Of a stretch of 64,000 bases of DNA, positions 1 through 8,381 are shown in pieces (within the stretch, counting starts at the first letter, position 1; the number at the start of each line of letters is the position of its first letter). A program made the translations under genes and the position numbers. The DNA is from Xylophilus sp. Leaf220 (lineage in GTDB: Bacteria; Pseudomonadota; Gammaproteobacteria; Burkholderiales; Burkholderiaceae_C): contig NZ_LMKO01000001.1 in assembly GCF_001421705.1 (NCBI RefSeq), positions 109,451-173,450 on the forward strand, in the 5' to 3' direction. Under the pieces are notes generated by a model. That model worked only from the letters and a program-made list of their open reading frames with translations. It made no database searches and was not told where the DNA came from.

Positions 1-1
1 T

Positions 2-85
2 GCCAAGCACTGGGAGGAACAAATGGCGCAAGGCGCCCTGCGACGCCGAATCCACTCGGATGACCCACCGATCGCGCGCTTGTGA
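2..85 (+). CDS. C-terminal tail of a gene cut by the window edge (doubtful)
   Basis: One plus-strand frame is open from the left edge to a TGA at 83-85 and would give a 27-residue C-terminal tail ending DDPPIARL. The tail is Arg/Glu-rich and plausible as protein, but it is too short to assign to a family, and open frames of this length arise by chance in GC-rich DNA. The alternative is plain intergenic sequence upstream of the endonuclease gene. Confidence 0.25.
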   Translation, partial: AKHWEEQMAQGALRRRIHSDDPPIARL

Positions 86-163
86 GGGCGAAATTAGCTA
101 CCGGATACAAACGGTGATAGTTTCGTTCCGGATAAATAAAGGGCCCTGAAGCTATGCTCCCGG

Positions 164-1021
164 ATGCCCCAAAAACGCAAATCCATCCGGCGCAAAAAAG
201 CCGCCACGGGCTCCTCCTCACGCACGCTCAAATCCGGCATCCACGCCTTCGTGCTCTCCTTTTCGATCGGCCTCGCGGCGATCGGCTGCAGCGTTTCCCC
301 GTCGGTGCCCGATACGGTCGCGGCAGGTCCATCGAGCCCGCCGGCGCAGGCCGCTGCAGGCCCAGGCTTCGCCGCTTGCCCCCAGCATTTCCCCGCCGCA
401 CCGCCGCCGGTGGCGGCGCCGGGGCTGCAGCGCGAGCTGTGCTTCGATGCGTTCGCCGTCCTGTACTCGGGACAGAGCAAGACGCCGATCTACGCCGTCG
501 AGCGCCTGACCCGGTCCCGCCTAGAGTCCGCCCAGGGGATCAAGCGCAGCGACCGGTTCTATCCCGAAGCACGGCTGCCCGCCGCCTACCGTGCCCAGTT
601 GGCCGACTACGCCGGCTCGGGCTACGACCGCGGCCACATGGCCCCCGCCGGCGACATGCCGACGGCGGAAGCGAAGGCGCAGAGCTTCAGTCTGGCCAAC
701 ATGGTGCCCCAGGCGCCCGCCCTGAACCAGAAAGCCTGGAACCAGATCGAGCAGGCCACCCGCAAATACGCGGCGCGGGCGCCCGGCGACGTGTACGTGT
801 TCACCGGCCCGAGCTACGGCGCAGGACCGGCGACGCTGGGAGCCAACAAGGTGTGGATCCCGGCCGCCACCTGGAAACTGGTGCATGTGCCGGCGGAAGG
901 CCGGTCGTGGGCCTACTGGATGACCAACGACGCCGGGCCGCACACCCTGAAGCCGATCGACTACGCACAGTTCGTGAAACGGGGCGGGCCGGCCCTGCTG
1001 TCGGCAGAACTGGCGCACTAG
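164..1021 (+). CDS. DNA/RNA non-specific endonuclease, exported (probable lipoprotein)
   Basis: This 285-residue protein belongs to the NUC1/Serratia-type beta-beta-alpha-metal nucleases, which cleave DNA and RNA with a single Mg ion. The signature DRGH lies at residues 155-158 inside GYDRGHMAPAGDM, with the His as general base, and an Asn-rich helix follows (SLANMVPQAPALNQ). The N-terminus is strongly basic (KRKSIRRKK), then a hydrophobic stretch ends in AAIGC at about residues 38-42, which resembles a lipobox; about 45 Ala/Pro-rich residues precede the catalytic domain. The start at 164 keeps the basic plus hydrophobic export signal; no strong ribosome binding site is visible. It stands alone in front of the convergent tRNA-Ser. 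A role in scavenging nucleic acid outside the cytoplasm is inferred from the signal sequence. Confidence 0.88.
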   Translation: MPQKRKSIRRKKAATGSSSRTLKSGIHAFVLSFSIGLAAIGCSVSPSVPDTVAAGPSSPPAQAAAGPGFAACPQHFPAAPPPVAAPGLQRELCFDAFAVLYSGQSKTPIYAVERLTRSRLESAQGIKRSDRFYPEARLPAAYRAQLADYAGSGYDRGHMAPAGDMPTAEAKAQSFSLANMVPQAPALNQKAWNQIEQATRKYAARAPGDVYVFTGPSYGAGPATLGANKVWIPAATWKLVHVPAEGRSWAYWMTNDAGPHTLKPIDYAQFVKRGGPALLSAELAH

Positions 1022-1131
1022 CCCTGCGGTGCATGGCTACGACAACCGAGATGGACGAGTTGGATGCGGTGGGGTGAGGCTCCCTCGGGAGAGGCGAAAC
1101 CGGGACATCGGAAAAGCACCCCCCAGAAACC

Positions 1132-1158
1132 AAAAAAGCCCTTGAATTTCAAGAGCTT
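1132..1158 (-). terminator. intrinsic terminator of tRNA-Ser
   Basis: Reading the minus strand just past the tRNA CCA end, the arms AAGCTCTTGAA and TTCAAGGGCTT form a stem that is followed directly by a run of six T. It begins 4 nt beyond the tRNA and is a good Rho-independent terminator for tRNA-Ser and any lysC read-through. Confidence 0.8.
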
Positions 1159-1161
1159 GTC

Positions 1162-1254
1162 TGGCGGAAACGGAGGGATTCGAACCCTCGATGAGGCTCT
1201 ACACCCCATACTCCCTTAGCAGGGGAGCACCTTCGGCCACTCGGTCACGTTTCC
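1162..1254 (-). tRNA. tRNA-Ser (anticodon GCT)
   Basis: The minus strand folds as a 93-nt class II tRNA with an encoded CCA end: acceptor stem GGAAACG paired near the 3' end, a long variable arm, the T-loop motif GGTTCGAATCC, and anticodon loop CTGCTAA between CCCCT and AGGGAG, giving anticodon GCT for serine AGC/AGU codons. It lies 57 nt downstream of lysC on the same strand and is followed by its own terminator. Confidence 0.95.
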
Positions 1255-1311
1255 TAGAAGCCCCTGATTATGCCTGATGCCGGCGGCGATTTCGCCGCGC
1301 GGCGGGATTTT

Positions 1312-2580
1312 TCAGGCCTTGGGCTGGTCGAGGTCGAAGGCACGGTGCAGCGCGCGGACGGCCAGCTCCATGTACTTCTCGTCGATCACCACCGACGTCT
1401 TGATCTCCGAGGTCGAGATCATCTGGATGTTGATGCCCTCTTCGCTCAGCACCCGGAACATCTTGCTGGCGACACCCACATGGCTGCGCATGCCGATGCC
1501 GACGATGCTGACCTTGCAGATCTTGGCGTCCGACTCGATGCGGTCGGCACCCAGCGACGGCAGCACCTTGGTCTGCAGCATCTCGACGGTGCGCGGCAGG
1601 TCGTTGCGGTGCACGGTGAAGCTGAAGTCGGTCTTGCCGTCCTTCGAGAGGTTCTGGATGATCACGTCGACTTCGACGTTGGCATCGGCCACCGCGCCCA
1701 GGATCTGGTAGGCGATGCCGGGCTTGTCGGGCACGCCCAGGACCGAGATCTTGGCCTCGTCGCGGTTGAAGGCAATGCCGGATACGACGGCTTGTTCCAT
1801 TTGTTCGTCTTCCTCGAAAGTGATCAGGGTGCCGGACACGGCCTCTTCGGCGATGTCGATGTCCCACGGGGTGAAGCTGCTCAGCACCCGCAGCGGGACC
1901 TTGTACTTGCCCGCGAATTCGACCGAGCGGATCTGCAGCACCTTGGAGCCGAGGGACGCCATCTCCAGCATCTCCTCGAAGCTGACCGTCTGCAGTCGCC
2001 GCGCCTCGGGCACGACCCGCGGATCGGTGGTGTAGACGCCGTCGACGTCGGTGTAGATCAGGCACTCGGCGGCCTTCATCGCGGCGGCCACGGCCACGGC
2101 CGAAGTGTCGCTGCCGCCGCGGCCCAGCGTGGTGATGTGGCCCAGGTCGTCGATGCCCTGGAAGCCGGTGACGATCACCACCTTGCCGGCGTTCAGGTCG
2201 CCGCGCACCCGCACGTCGTCGATCGACTCGATCCGGGCCTTGGTGTAGGAACTGTCGGTGCGGATCGGCACCTGCCAGCCGGCGTAGCTGACCGACTCCA
2301 TGCCCTCGGCCTGCAACGCGATCGCCAGCAGCGCGGACGAGGCCTGCTCGCCGGTGGAGGCCAGCATGTCCAGCTCGCGGCCGTAGGCATCGCCCGGGCG
2401 GGTGGGCGCCAGCTCCTTGGCCAGGCCCAGCAGGCGGTTGGTCTCGCCGCTCATGGCGCTGGGCACGACCACCATCTGGTGGCCGGCGCGCGCCCATTTG
2501 GCGACGCGTTTGGCGACGTTGCGGATGCGCTCGGTGGAGCCCATCGACGTGCCGCCGTACTTGTGAACGATCAGTGCCAT
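1312..2580 (-). CDS. lysC: aspartate kinase
   Basis: The 422-residue protein phosphorylates aspartate, the first step toward lysine, threonine and methionine (and diaminopimelate for the cell wall). The N-terminal kinase signature VHKYGGTSMGS is at residues 5-15, with GRGGSDTSAVA near 170 in the nucleotide-binding region. Two C-terminal ACT repeats are recognisable: VLGVPDKPGIAYQI at about 275 and VSIVGIGMRSHVGVA at about 350. These are the lysine/threonine feedback sites of this family, and the length is typical of the single-function type. It is the last protein gene of a minus-strand run (cysS to lysC) and starts 28 nt after the tilS stop, so cotranscription is likely. Confidence 0.96.
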   Translation of the reverse strand: MALIVHKYGGTSMGSTERIRNVAKRVAKWARAGHQMVVVPSAMSGETNRLLGLAKELAPTRPGDAYGRELDMLASTGEQASSALLAIALQAEGMESVSYAGWQVPIRTDSSYTKARIESIDDVRVRGDLNAGKVVIVTGFQGIDDLGHITTLGRGGSDTSAVAVAAAMKAAECLIYTDVDGVYTTDPRVVPEARRLQTVSFEEMLEMASLGSKVLQIRSVEFAGKYKVPLRVLSSFTPWDIDIAEEAVSGTLITFEEDEQMEQAVVSGIAFNRDEAKISVLGVPDKPGIAYQILGAVADANVEVDVIIQNLSKDGKTDFSFTVHRNDLPRTVEMLQTKVLPSLGADRIESDAKICKVSIVGIGMRSHVGVASKMFRVLSEEGINIQMISTSEIKTSVVIDEKYMELAVRALHRAFDLDQPKA

Positions 2581-2608
2581 GGAATGAATGCGAATGACGG
2601 AAAGCGGC

Positions 2609-3640
2609 TCACGGCGCTGGGGGCGGGAGGTTTTGGAGCGCCGCGGTGTTCCGTGCTGCGTGAGAGTCCAAAACCGCGGGATTGTACCAACCGAGCATTG
2701 GGCCCTCCCGGCGCACGAAGCCCTCCCCCACCTTCAGGTGCAGGCGGTGGCCGCGGGTGGTGCAGGCCACCAGCTGGCGTTGCAGCTCGGCCAGCTGGGC
2801 GGCGCTCGGGACGGCACCGTGCGCGGTGCGCAGCCAGTGGCGCAGCACCAAAGCGCGCCGGCCAGCCGTCAGGCCCTGCAGCAGCGCGATCGCCGGCGGA
2901 TCGCCGACGGCCGCCAGGTCGGCCGCCGCCACCTCGGCCAGCACCGACTGCGCCTCGGCCGCATGGGCCGCGCTCCGGGCGAACGTATCGCGGAACTGCG
3001 GAAAGGCGGCGTCGAGCGCCGGCAGCAGCCGGGCACGGATGCGGTTGCGGGTGAAGTGCTCGTCGGCATTGGTCGGGTCTTCCACCCAGGCGAGCCCGCG
3101 GGCCGCGGCCCAGGCGCGCACCGCGGCGCCGGGCACGGCCAGCAGGGGCCGGTGGTAGTCGGTGCCGTCACGCCGCCAATGCTGCGGCATGCAGGCCAAG
3201 CCCGGCAGCCCGGCACCGCGGGAGAGGGCCAGCAGCAGTGTCTCGGCCTGGTCGTCGGCGTGCTGGGCGATTGCTATGCTTTTGATAGCTGATGGCCAGC
3301 CATCCGCGTCGGCTTCGAGCCTGAAAGCCTCGTAACGGGCCTTGCGGGCCGCGTTCTCGGGGCTCTCGCCCGCCGCGGCCTGCGCGTCGACCCGGCGGAC
3401 CGACAGCGGCACGCCCAGCTGGGTGCAGGTGCTGCGGCACCGTGCCTCGAAGCCGTCCGCCGCCGACTGCAGGCCGTGGTGCACGTGCAGCGCACGCACC
3501 TCACCCGGCCAGCGGTCTGCGCAGGCCGCCAGCAAGGCGGTGGAATCGGCCCCGCCACTGAACGCCACCAGCAGCGGCAGCGCCGGGCGAAACCGCTGCA
3601 TCGCGGCGTCGAAGGCGGCATGGGCGGCGGCTGTGGGCAT
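2609..3640 (-). CDS. tilS: tRNA(Ile)-lysidine synthase
   Basis: TilS converts C34 of the CAU-anticodon tRNA-Ile to lysidine using ATP and lysine, which lets the tRNA read AUA. The PP-loop ATP pyrophosphatase motif FSGGADST is near residue 27, and AQHADDQAETLLL with SRGAGLPGL follows. The C-terminal TilS substrate-binding region is present but short (343 residues in total). ATG at 3640 is preferred; a GTG at 3667 would add nine residues. Just before HADDQAE the chain contains SAIKSIAIA, encoded by a copy of the dispersed palindrome at 3271-3294, which is odd because this is a conserved part of the fold. It lies between accA and lysC in one operon-like run. Confidence 0.94.
   Translation of the reverse strand: MPTAAAHAAFDAAMQRFRPALPLLVAFSGGADSTALLAACADRWPGEVRALHVHHGLQSAADGFEARCRSTCTQLGVPLSVRRVDAQAAAGESPENAARKARYEAFRLEADADGWPSAIKSIAIAQHADDQAETLLLALSRGAGLPGLACMPQHWRRDGTDYHRPLLAVPGAAVRAWAAARGLAWVEDPTNADEHFTRNRIRARLLPALDAAFPQFRDTFARSAAHAAEAQSVLAEVAAADLAAVGDPPAIALLQGLTAGRRALVLRHWLRTAHGAVPSAAQLAELQRQLVACTTRGHRLHLKVGEGFVRREGPMLGWYNPAVLDSHAARNTAALQNLPPPAP
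3271..3294 (-). repeat. dispersed GCTATC/GATAGC palindrome, copy 1 (inside tilS)
   Basis: The minus strand reads TCAGCTATCAAAAGCATAGC, with arms GCTAT and ATAGC around a short A-rich centre. It matches the other copies in this window and is translated in frame as part of TilS (SAIKSIAI). Confidence 0.6.
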
Positions 3641-3746
3641 GGGGATGCGGTCCGGAAAAAAGCACACCCGCGGGCCGGTGCGGCGCGCGGGTGCGGAGGG
3701 CTGCGAAAAAGGGTATCGGCCAGCGCGCAGCGCCTGCCGGCAGCCC

Positions 3747-4724
3747 TTACTTGCTCTCGGCCTTCACGTCGTTGTAGCGGCCGTAGCTCTGCAGGCGTTC
3801 GTAGCGGCGGTCGAGCAGTTCCGAGGTCTTCAGGTCGTGCACCTGCCGGAAGGCGTCGTTGAGGGCACGCTTCAGGAAGGCGGCCATCTGCTTCGGATCG
3901 CGGTGCGCGCCGCCCACCGGCTCGTTGACGATCTTGTCGATCAGGCCCAGCGCCTTCAGGCGATGGGCGGTGATGCCCAGCGCGTCGGCGGCTTCCTGGG
4001 CCTTGTCGCTGGTCTTCCAGAGGATGGAGGCACAGCCCTCGGGGCTGATGACCGAGTAGACGGAGTACTGCAGCATCAGCACCTGATCGCCCACCGAGAT
4101 CGCCAGCGCGCCGCCCGAGCCGCCCTCGCCGATGATGGTGGCGATGATCGGCACCTCCAGCTGGGCCATCTCGAAGATGTTGCGGCCGATCGCTTCGGAC
4201 TGGCCGCGCTCCTCGGCGTCGATGCCCGGGTAGGCGCCCGGCGTGTCGACGAAGGTGAAGACCGGCAGCTTGAACTTCTCGGCCGTCTTCATCAGGCGCA
4301 GCGCCTTGCGGTAGCCCTCGGGCTTGCTCATGCCGAAGTTGCGCAGGCCGCGCTCCTTGGTGTCGCGGCCCTTCTGGTGGCCCAGCACCATGCAGGCGTG
4401 GCCGTTGAAGCGGGCCAGGCCGCCGACGATGGAGAGATCGTCCGAGAAATGGCGGTCGCCGTGCAGCTCGATGAAATCGGTGAACACCTCGCGCACATAG
4501 TCGAGGGTGTAGGGACGCTCGGCATGGCGGGCGATCTTGGTGATCTGCCAGGGCGAGAGGTCGCTGTAGATGTCCTTGGTGAGCTGCAGGCTCTTCTTGC
4601 CGAGCTGGTCGATCTCTTCGGAGATATCGACGGCGGATTCGGTCTGCACGTAGCGCAGCTCTTCGATCTTGCTTTCGAGCTCCGCAATCGGCTGCTCGAA
4701 ATCGAGGAAAGTTTTCTTGGCCAA
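3747..4724 (-). CDS. accA: acetyl-CoA carboxylase carboxyltransferase subunit alpha
   Basis: AccA is the alpha half of the carboxyltransferase that moves CO2 from carboxybiotin to acetyl-CoA, the committed step of fatty-acid synthesis. The 325-residue sequence has the family opening [16 protein letters not shown], the oxyanion-hole region [12 protein letters not shown] at about residue 205, and [13 protein letters not shown]. The start is a TTG at 4722-4724, chosen because the family opens at exactly this residue and because AGGAGC (minus strand, 4731-4736) lies 6 nt upstream. It sits between the glycosylase gene and tilS. The partner accD is not in the window. Confidence 0.96.
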   Translation of the reverse strand: MAKKTFLDFEQPIAELESKIEELRYVQTESAVDISEEIDQLGKKSLQLTKDIYSDLSPWQITKIARHAERPYTLDYVREVFTDFIELHGDRHFSDDLSIVGGLARFNGHACMVLGHQKGRDTKERGLRNFGMSKPEGYRKALRLMKTAEKFKLPVFTFVDTPGAYPGIDAEERGQSEAIGRNIFEMAQLEVPIIATIIGEGGSGGALAISVGDQVLMLQYSVYSVISPEGCASILWKTSDKAQEAADALGITAHRLKALGLIDKIVNEPVGGAHRDPKQMAAFLKRALNDAFRQVHDLKTSELLDRRYERLQSYGRYNDVKAESK

Positions 4725-4781
4725 GGCCTTGCTCCTAATGGGGGCCGGCGCCGCAGTGGGCGCCGGTGTGCCGACCGCGGC

Positions 4782-5534
4782 TCAGTATTCGACGGGGAGC
4801 GGGTCGAGCGACCGCCAAATATACCAAGTCGCCACGCTGCAGTAAGGCGCCCAGGCGGCGGCGACTTCGCGGGCGTCGCTGCGGCTGACCGGATCGCCGG
4901 AAAAGTAGTTCTCGCTGATGCCCTTGATCAGCCCCAGGTCGTCGAGCGGCAGCACGTTGGGCCGCATCAGGTAGAAGATCAGGAACATCTCCGCCGTCCA
5001 CCGGCCGATGCCGCGGATCGCGACCAGCTCGGCGATGATGGCCTCGTCGTCCATCGACTCCCACGACTTGACGTGCACCGCGCCGCCGTCGAAGTGCAGG
5101 GCCAGGTCGCAGAGGTACTCCACCTTGCGCGCCGACAGGCCGGCGGCCCGCATGTCGTCCACCTTCAGCTTGAGCACGTTGGCCGGCGTCATCTTGCGCG
5201 GCAGCAGCACGAACCGGTCCCAGACGGCCTGGGCCGCCTTGGTCGAGATCTGCTGGCCGACGATGCTGCGCGCCAGCGTGGTGAAGGCGTCGCCGCGGGT
5301 CTGCAGGCAGGCATCGCCGAACTGCGGGATCAGCCGCTTCATCACCCGGTCTTTCGCCACCAGATGGGCGCAGGCTTCCTGCCAGTAATCGGGCGTGAAG
5401 ACCTGGACCACCGGCGCCACCTTGGCGGCGCGGGCGCGCACCGCCTTGGCCGGCGCGGGTTTCGCGTCCGGAACGGTGTCGACGGCCTCCACGGCGACCG
5501 CCCCCAGGGCCGCGCGGTCAACGGCCTTTGGCAT
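4782..5534 (-). CDS. DNA-3-methyladenine glycosylase II (AlkA-like, HhH-GPD)
   Basis: This 250-residue base-excision repair glycosylase removes alkylated purines. A basic Ala/Val-rich N-terminal extension of about 45 residues precedes the HhH-GPD domain. QQISTKAAQAVWDRF at about 135, the helix-hairpin-helix AIRGIGRWTAEMFLIF at about 192, and PNVLPLDDLGLIKGI carrying the presumed catalytic Asp are visible. It lies between cysS and accA, 30 nt after the cysS stop; the minus strand shows a GAGAAGG ribosome binding site in front of the ATG. It is shorter than E. coli AlkA because the N-terminal beta domain is absent, as in many bacterial relatives. Confidence 0.9.
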   Translation of the reverse strand: MPKAVDRAALGAVAVEAVDTVPDAKPAPAKAVRARAAKVAPVVQVFTPDYWQEACAHLVAKDRVMKRLIPQFGDACLQTRGDAFTTLARSIVGQQISTKAAQAVWDRFVLLPRKMTPANVLKLKVDDMRAAGLSARKVEYLCDLALHFDGGAVHVKSWESMDDEAIIAELVAIRGIGRWTAEMFLIFYLMRPNVLPLDDLGLIKGISENYFSGDPVSRSDAREVAAAWAPYCSVATWYIWRSLDPLPVEY

Positions 5535-5564
5535 ACGCGCCTTCTCCGGCGAAGGAACGCGGGT

Positions 5565-6944
5565 TCATGCGCCCGCCTCCCAGGTGGTGCCGCCAGCCGT
5601 GTCCTTCAGGACGATGCCCTGCGCCAGCAGCGCCTGGCGGATGCGGTCGGCCTCGGCGAAGTCGCGGGCCTGCTTGGCCTGGACGCGCAGTGCGATCTGG
5701 GCTTCGACGGCCGCCGCGTCGAGCGTGGCGCCGGCGCGCAGGAAGGCCTGTGGCGCGCCCTGCAGCAGCCCCAGCGTACCGCCGAGCGCCACCAGCAGGC
5801 CGGCCAGCGCGGGCGACCGGGTGCGGTTGACCTCGCTCGCCAGGTCGAACAGCGCGGCCATCGCCTCGGGCGTGCCGAAGTCCTCGTCCATCGCGGCCTT
5901 GAAGCGGGCGGCGTGCGGCTCGGTCCAGTCGATCGCGGCCGGCGCCTGCGGCGCGACCAGGTCGAGCGCGGTGTAGAGGCGCTTCAGCCCGGTGCGGGCA
6001 TCGTCCAGGTGGGCGTCGCTGTAGTTCAGCGGGCTGCGGTAGTGGGCGCGCAGGATGAAGTAGCGCACCGTCTCGGCGTCGTACTTCGCGAGCACCTCGC
6101 GGATGGTGAAGAAGTTGCCCAGGCTCTTGGACATCTTCTCGTTGTCGAGCCGCACGAAACCGTTGTGCATCCAGAAGCGCGCCAGCGGCTGGCCGGTGGC
6201 GCCTTCGCTCTGGGCGATCTCGTTCTCGTGGTGCGGGAACTGCAGGTCGGCGCCGCCGCCGTGGATGTCGAAGCTCTCCCCCAGCAGCGCGCAGCCCATG
6301 GCCGAGCATTCGATGTGCCAGCCGGGCCGGCCGGTGCCGTAGCCGCTGGCCCACTTGGCGTCGTCGGGCTCGCTATCCTTGGCGGATTTCCACAGCACGA
6401 AGTCGAGGGGATCGTCCTTGCCGCCCTGCACCGCCACGCGCTCGCCGGCGCGCAGTTCGTCCGGCGACTTGCCCGACAGCTTGCCGTAGCCCGGGAACCG
6501 GCGCACCGCAAAGTTCACGTCGCCGTCGGCACTGCGGTAGGCCAGGCCCTTCTGCTCCAGCGCGCCGACCAGGTCGAGCATCTGCGGCACGAAATCCATC
6601 GCGCGGGGCTCGTGCGTCGGCCGCTCGATGCCGAGCGCGTCGGCATCCTGGTGCAGCGCCTCGACCATGCGGTCGGTGAGAGCGCGGATCGTCTCGCCGT
6701 TCTCGAGCGCGCGGCGGATGATCTTGTCGTCGATGTCGGTGACGTTGCGGACGTAGGTCACCCGCAGGCCCGAGGCGCGCAGCCAGCGCTGCACCACGTC
6801 GAACGCGACCATCGACCGCGCATGGCCCAGGTGGCACAGGTCGTAGACGGTCATGCCGCAGACGTACATGCGGACATGGCCGGGCTCGATCGGGGAAAAC
6901 GGCTCCAAGGCACGCGAAAGCGTGTTGTAGATGCGCAGGCTCAT
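5565..6944 (-). CDS. cysS: cysteinyl-tRNA synthetase
   Basis: CysRS charges tRNA-Cys. With the start at 6944 ([16 protein letters not shown], matching the family opening) the protein has 459 residues. Class I motifs are present: the HIGH equivalent CHLGHARS at about 37, the zinc site built from CGMTVYD, ECSAM and HHENE, and KMSKSLGNF near 270. Frame-compatible upstream starts at 6974 and 7019 would add 10 or 25 residues unlike other CysRS, so they were not used. It is the first gene of the minus-strand run through alkA-type glycosylase, accA, tilS and lysC, and is divergent from the TPR gene; promoters for both must lie in 6945-7134. Confidence 0.96.
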   Translation of the reverse strand: MSLRIYNTLSRALEPFSPIEPGHVRMYVCGMTVYDLCHLGHARSMVAFDVVQRWLRASGLRVTYVRNVTDIDDKIIRRALENGETIRALTDRMVEALHQDADALGIERPTHEPRAMDFVPQMLDLVGALEQKGLAYRSADGDVNFAVRRFPGYGKLSGKSPDELRAGERVAVQGGKDDPLDFVLWKSAKDSEPDDAKWASGYGTGRPGWHIECSAMGCALLGESFDIHGGGADLQFPHHENEIAQSEGATGQPLARFWMHNGFVRLDNEKMSKSLGNFFTIREVLAKYDAETVRYFILRAHYRSPLNYSDAHLDDARTGLKRLYTALDLVAPQAPAAIDWTEPHAARFKAAMDEDFGTPEAMAALFDLASEVNRTRSPALAGLLVALGGTLGLLQGAPQAFLRAGATLDAAAVEAQIALRVQAKQARDFAEADRIRQALLAQGIVLKDTAGGTTWEAGA

Positions 6945-7134
6945 GAATTTAGGAAACCGGACGGCCGGCAGCATGCCGGTCGCATGCGCCTTTTTGCGGG
7001 AAAACGGGGGGATCGGCACGGGCCTGGACGTCGCGGATACGCAGGCTGCTCCCGGCTACAATCCGCCGCAGTATAAGCTCCCGCGGCCCCGTCCGGCGGG
7101 CCGTGACGTCCCGCATTCCGACCCCCGAGGCTCT

Positions 7135-8340
7135 ATGAAAAAAGGCGCCGCCGCCCTTCCGTTTTCCCTGCGTTCCCTGGCGCTGTGCGTTGCTCTCGTC
7201 TGTGGCGGCCTGTCGGTTTCTGCACCGGCCCTGGCCGACGACTACACCGATGTCAACCAGCTGATCCGCACCGGCAAGTTCGCCGACGCGCAGCTGAAGG
7301 CCGACCGCTACCTGGCCAGCAACCCCCGCGATCCGCAGATGCGCTTCCTGAAGGGCGTCATCCAGACCGAGTCCGGCAAGCAGAACGACGCGATCGCGAC
7401 CTTCACCGCGCTGACCCAGGAGTTCCCCGAACTGCCCGAGCCGTACAACAACCTGGCGGTGCTCTACGCCAACCAGAAGCAGTACGACAAGGCCCGCGCC
7501 GCGCTCGACATGGCGATCCGCACCAACCCGAGCTACGCCACCGCCCACGAGAACATGGGCGACGTGTACGCCAAGCTCGCCAGCCAGGCCTACAGCCGTG
7601 CGCTGCAGCTCGATGCCGCCAACCCGAACGTGCCGCCCAAGCTGGCCCTGATCCGCGACCTGTTCTCGCCTACCGCCGCCCGCACCACCAAGGCCGCCGC
7701 CACGGCACCGACGGTGGTCGCCGCAGCCCCTGCCGCACCCGCCAGGGCACCTGCTGCCGCACCGACGCCCGCGCCTGCGCCAGCCGCGATCCCGGCGCCC
7801 GCAGCCGCACCGGCCGCTGCTCCGACACCGGCTCCCGCTCCGGCACCGGTGCCTGCCGCGCCGAGCCCGGCACCCGCGCCCGCACCCATTCCCGCCCCGA
7901 CGGCGCCCGCGCCTTCTCCGGCCCCCGTACCGGCTCCGGCGGCCCCTGCCGCATCGGCACCGGCTGCTCCTGCTGCGCCGGCCGCATCCGACGCCGCCAA
8001 GGAGCGCGAAGAAGTCGAATCCGCCGTGCGCGCCTGGGCCGCCGCGTGGGCTGCGCAGGATATGAAGGGCTATTTGGCTGCGTACAACAAGTCGTTCCGC
8101 ACTCCCGGCAAGCAGTCGCGTGCCGCCTGGGAAGCGGAGCGCAAGGCCCGCATCGTCGGCAAGTCGAGCATCAAGCTCAACGTGTCGAACCTGGTGGTCA
8201 CGGTGCAACCGGGCGGCAAGGCCACGGCCAAGTTCCGCCAGGACTACAGCGCCGACGCGCTCAACGTCACCAGCCGCAAGACGCTCGAGATGGTGAAGTC
8301 GGGCAACACGTGGCAGATCGTGCAGGAATCCACCGGCTGA
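7135..8340 (+). CDS. exported TPR protein with Ala/Pro linker and NTF2-like C-terminal domain
   Basis: The 401-residue product starts with a clear signal peptide (MKKGAAALPFSLRSLALCV through SVSAPALADD). Tetratricopeptide-type helices follow at about 38-175 (LIRTGKFADAQLKADRYL, PEPYNNLAVLYANQKQYDKA). Residues 195-285 are almost purely Ala and Pro, a long extended linker. The last 110 residues (VRAWAAAWAAQDMKGYLAAY to TWQIVQESTG) look like an NTF2/SnoaL-type domain and resemble the C-terminus of the next gene product. The transpeptidase gene starts 41 nt after its stop. A periplasmic scaffold role next to the peptidoglycan cross-linking enzyme is inferred, not shown. Confidence 0.82.
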   Translation: MKKGAAALPFSLRSLALCVALVCGGLSVSAPALADDYTDVNQLIRTGKFADAQLKADRYLASNPRDPQMRFLKGVIQTESGKQNDAIATFTALTQEFPELPEPYNNLAVLYANQKQYDKARAALDMAIRTNPSYATAHENMGDVYAKLASQAYSRALQLDAANPNVPPKLALIRDLFSPTAARTTKAAATAPTVVAAAPAAPARAPAAAPTPAPAPAAIPAPAAAPAAAPTPAPAPAPVPAAPSPAPAPAPIPAPTAPAPSPAPVPAPAAPAASAPAAPAAPAASDAAKEREEVESAVRAWAAAWAAQDMKGYLAAYNKSFRTPGKQSRAAWEAERKARIVGKSSIKLNVSNLVVTVQPGGKATAKFRQDYSADALNVTSRKTLEMVKSGNTWQIVQESTG

Positions 8341-8381
8341 TTCCCGCAGCCGTCCGGGGCCGCGGGCCCCGCCGTCAGGAC

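Noticed and set aside
1022-1131. Short plus-strand frame after the endonuclease gene
   Set aside because: No start with a ribosome binding site and no domain; it overlaps only the interval before the tRNA terminator.
7057-7062. TACAAT as a -10 element upstream of the TPR gene
   Set aside because: No -35-like hexamer is found at 16-18 nt upstream; a lone -10 match is weak evidence.
3342-7076. 1244-codon plus-strand open frame opposite accA, the glycosylase gene and cysS
   Set aside because: Shadow frame for the same reason; the minus-strand genes carry diagnostic motifs throughout.
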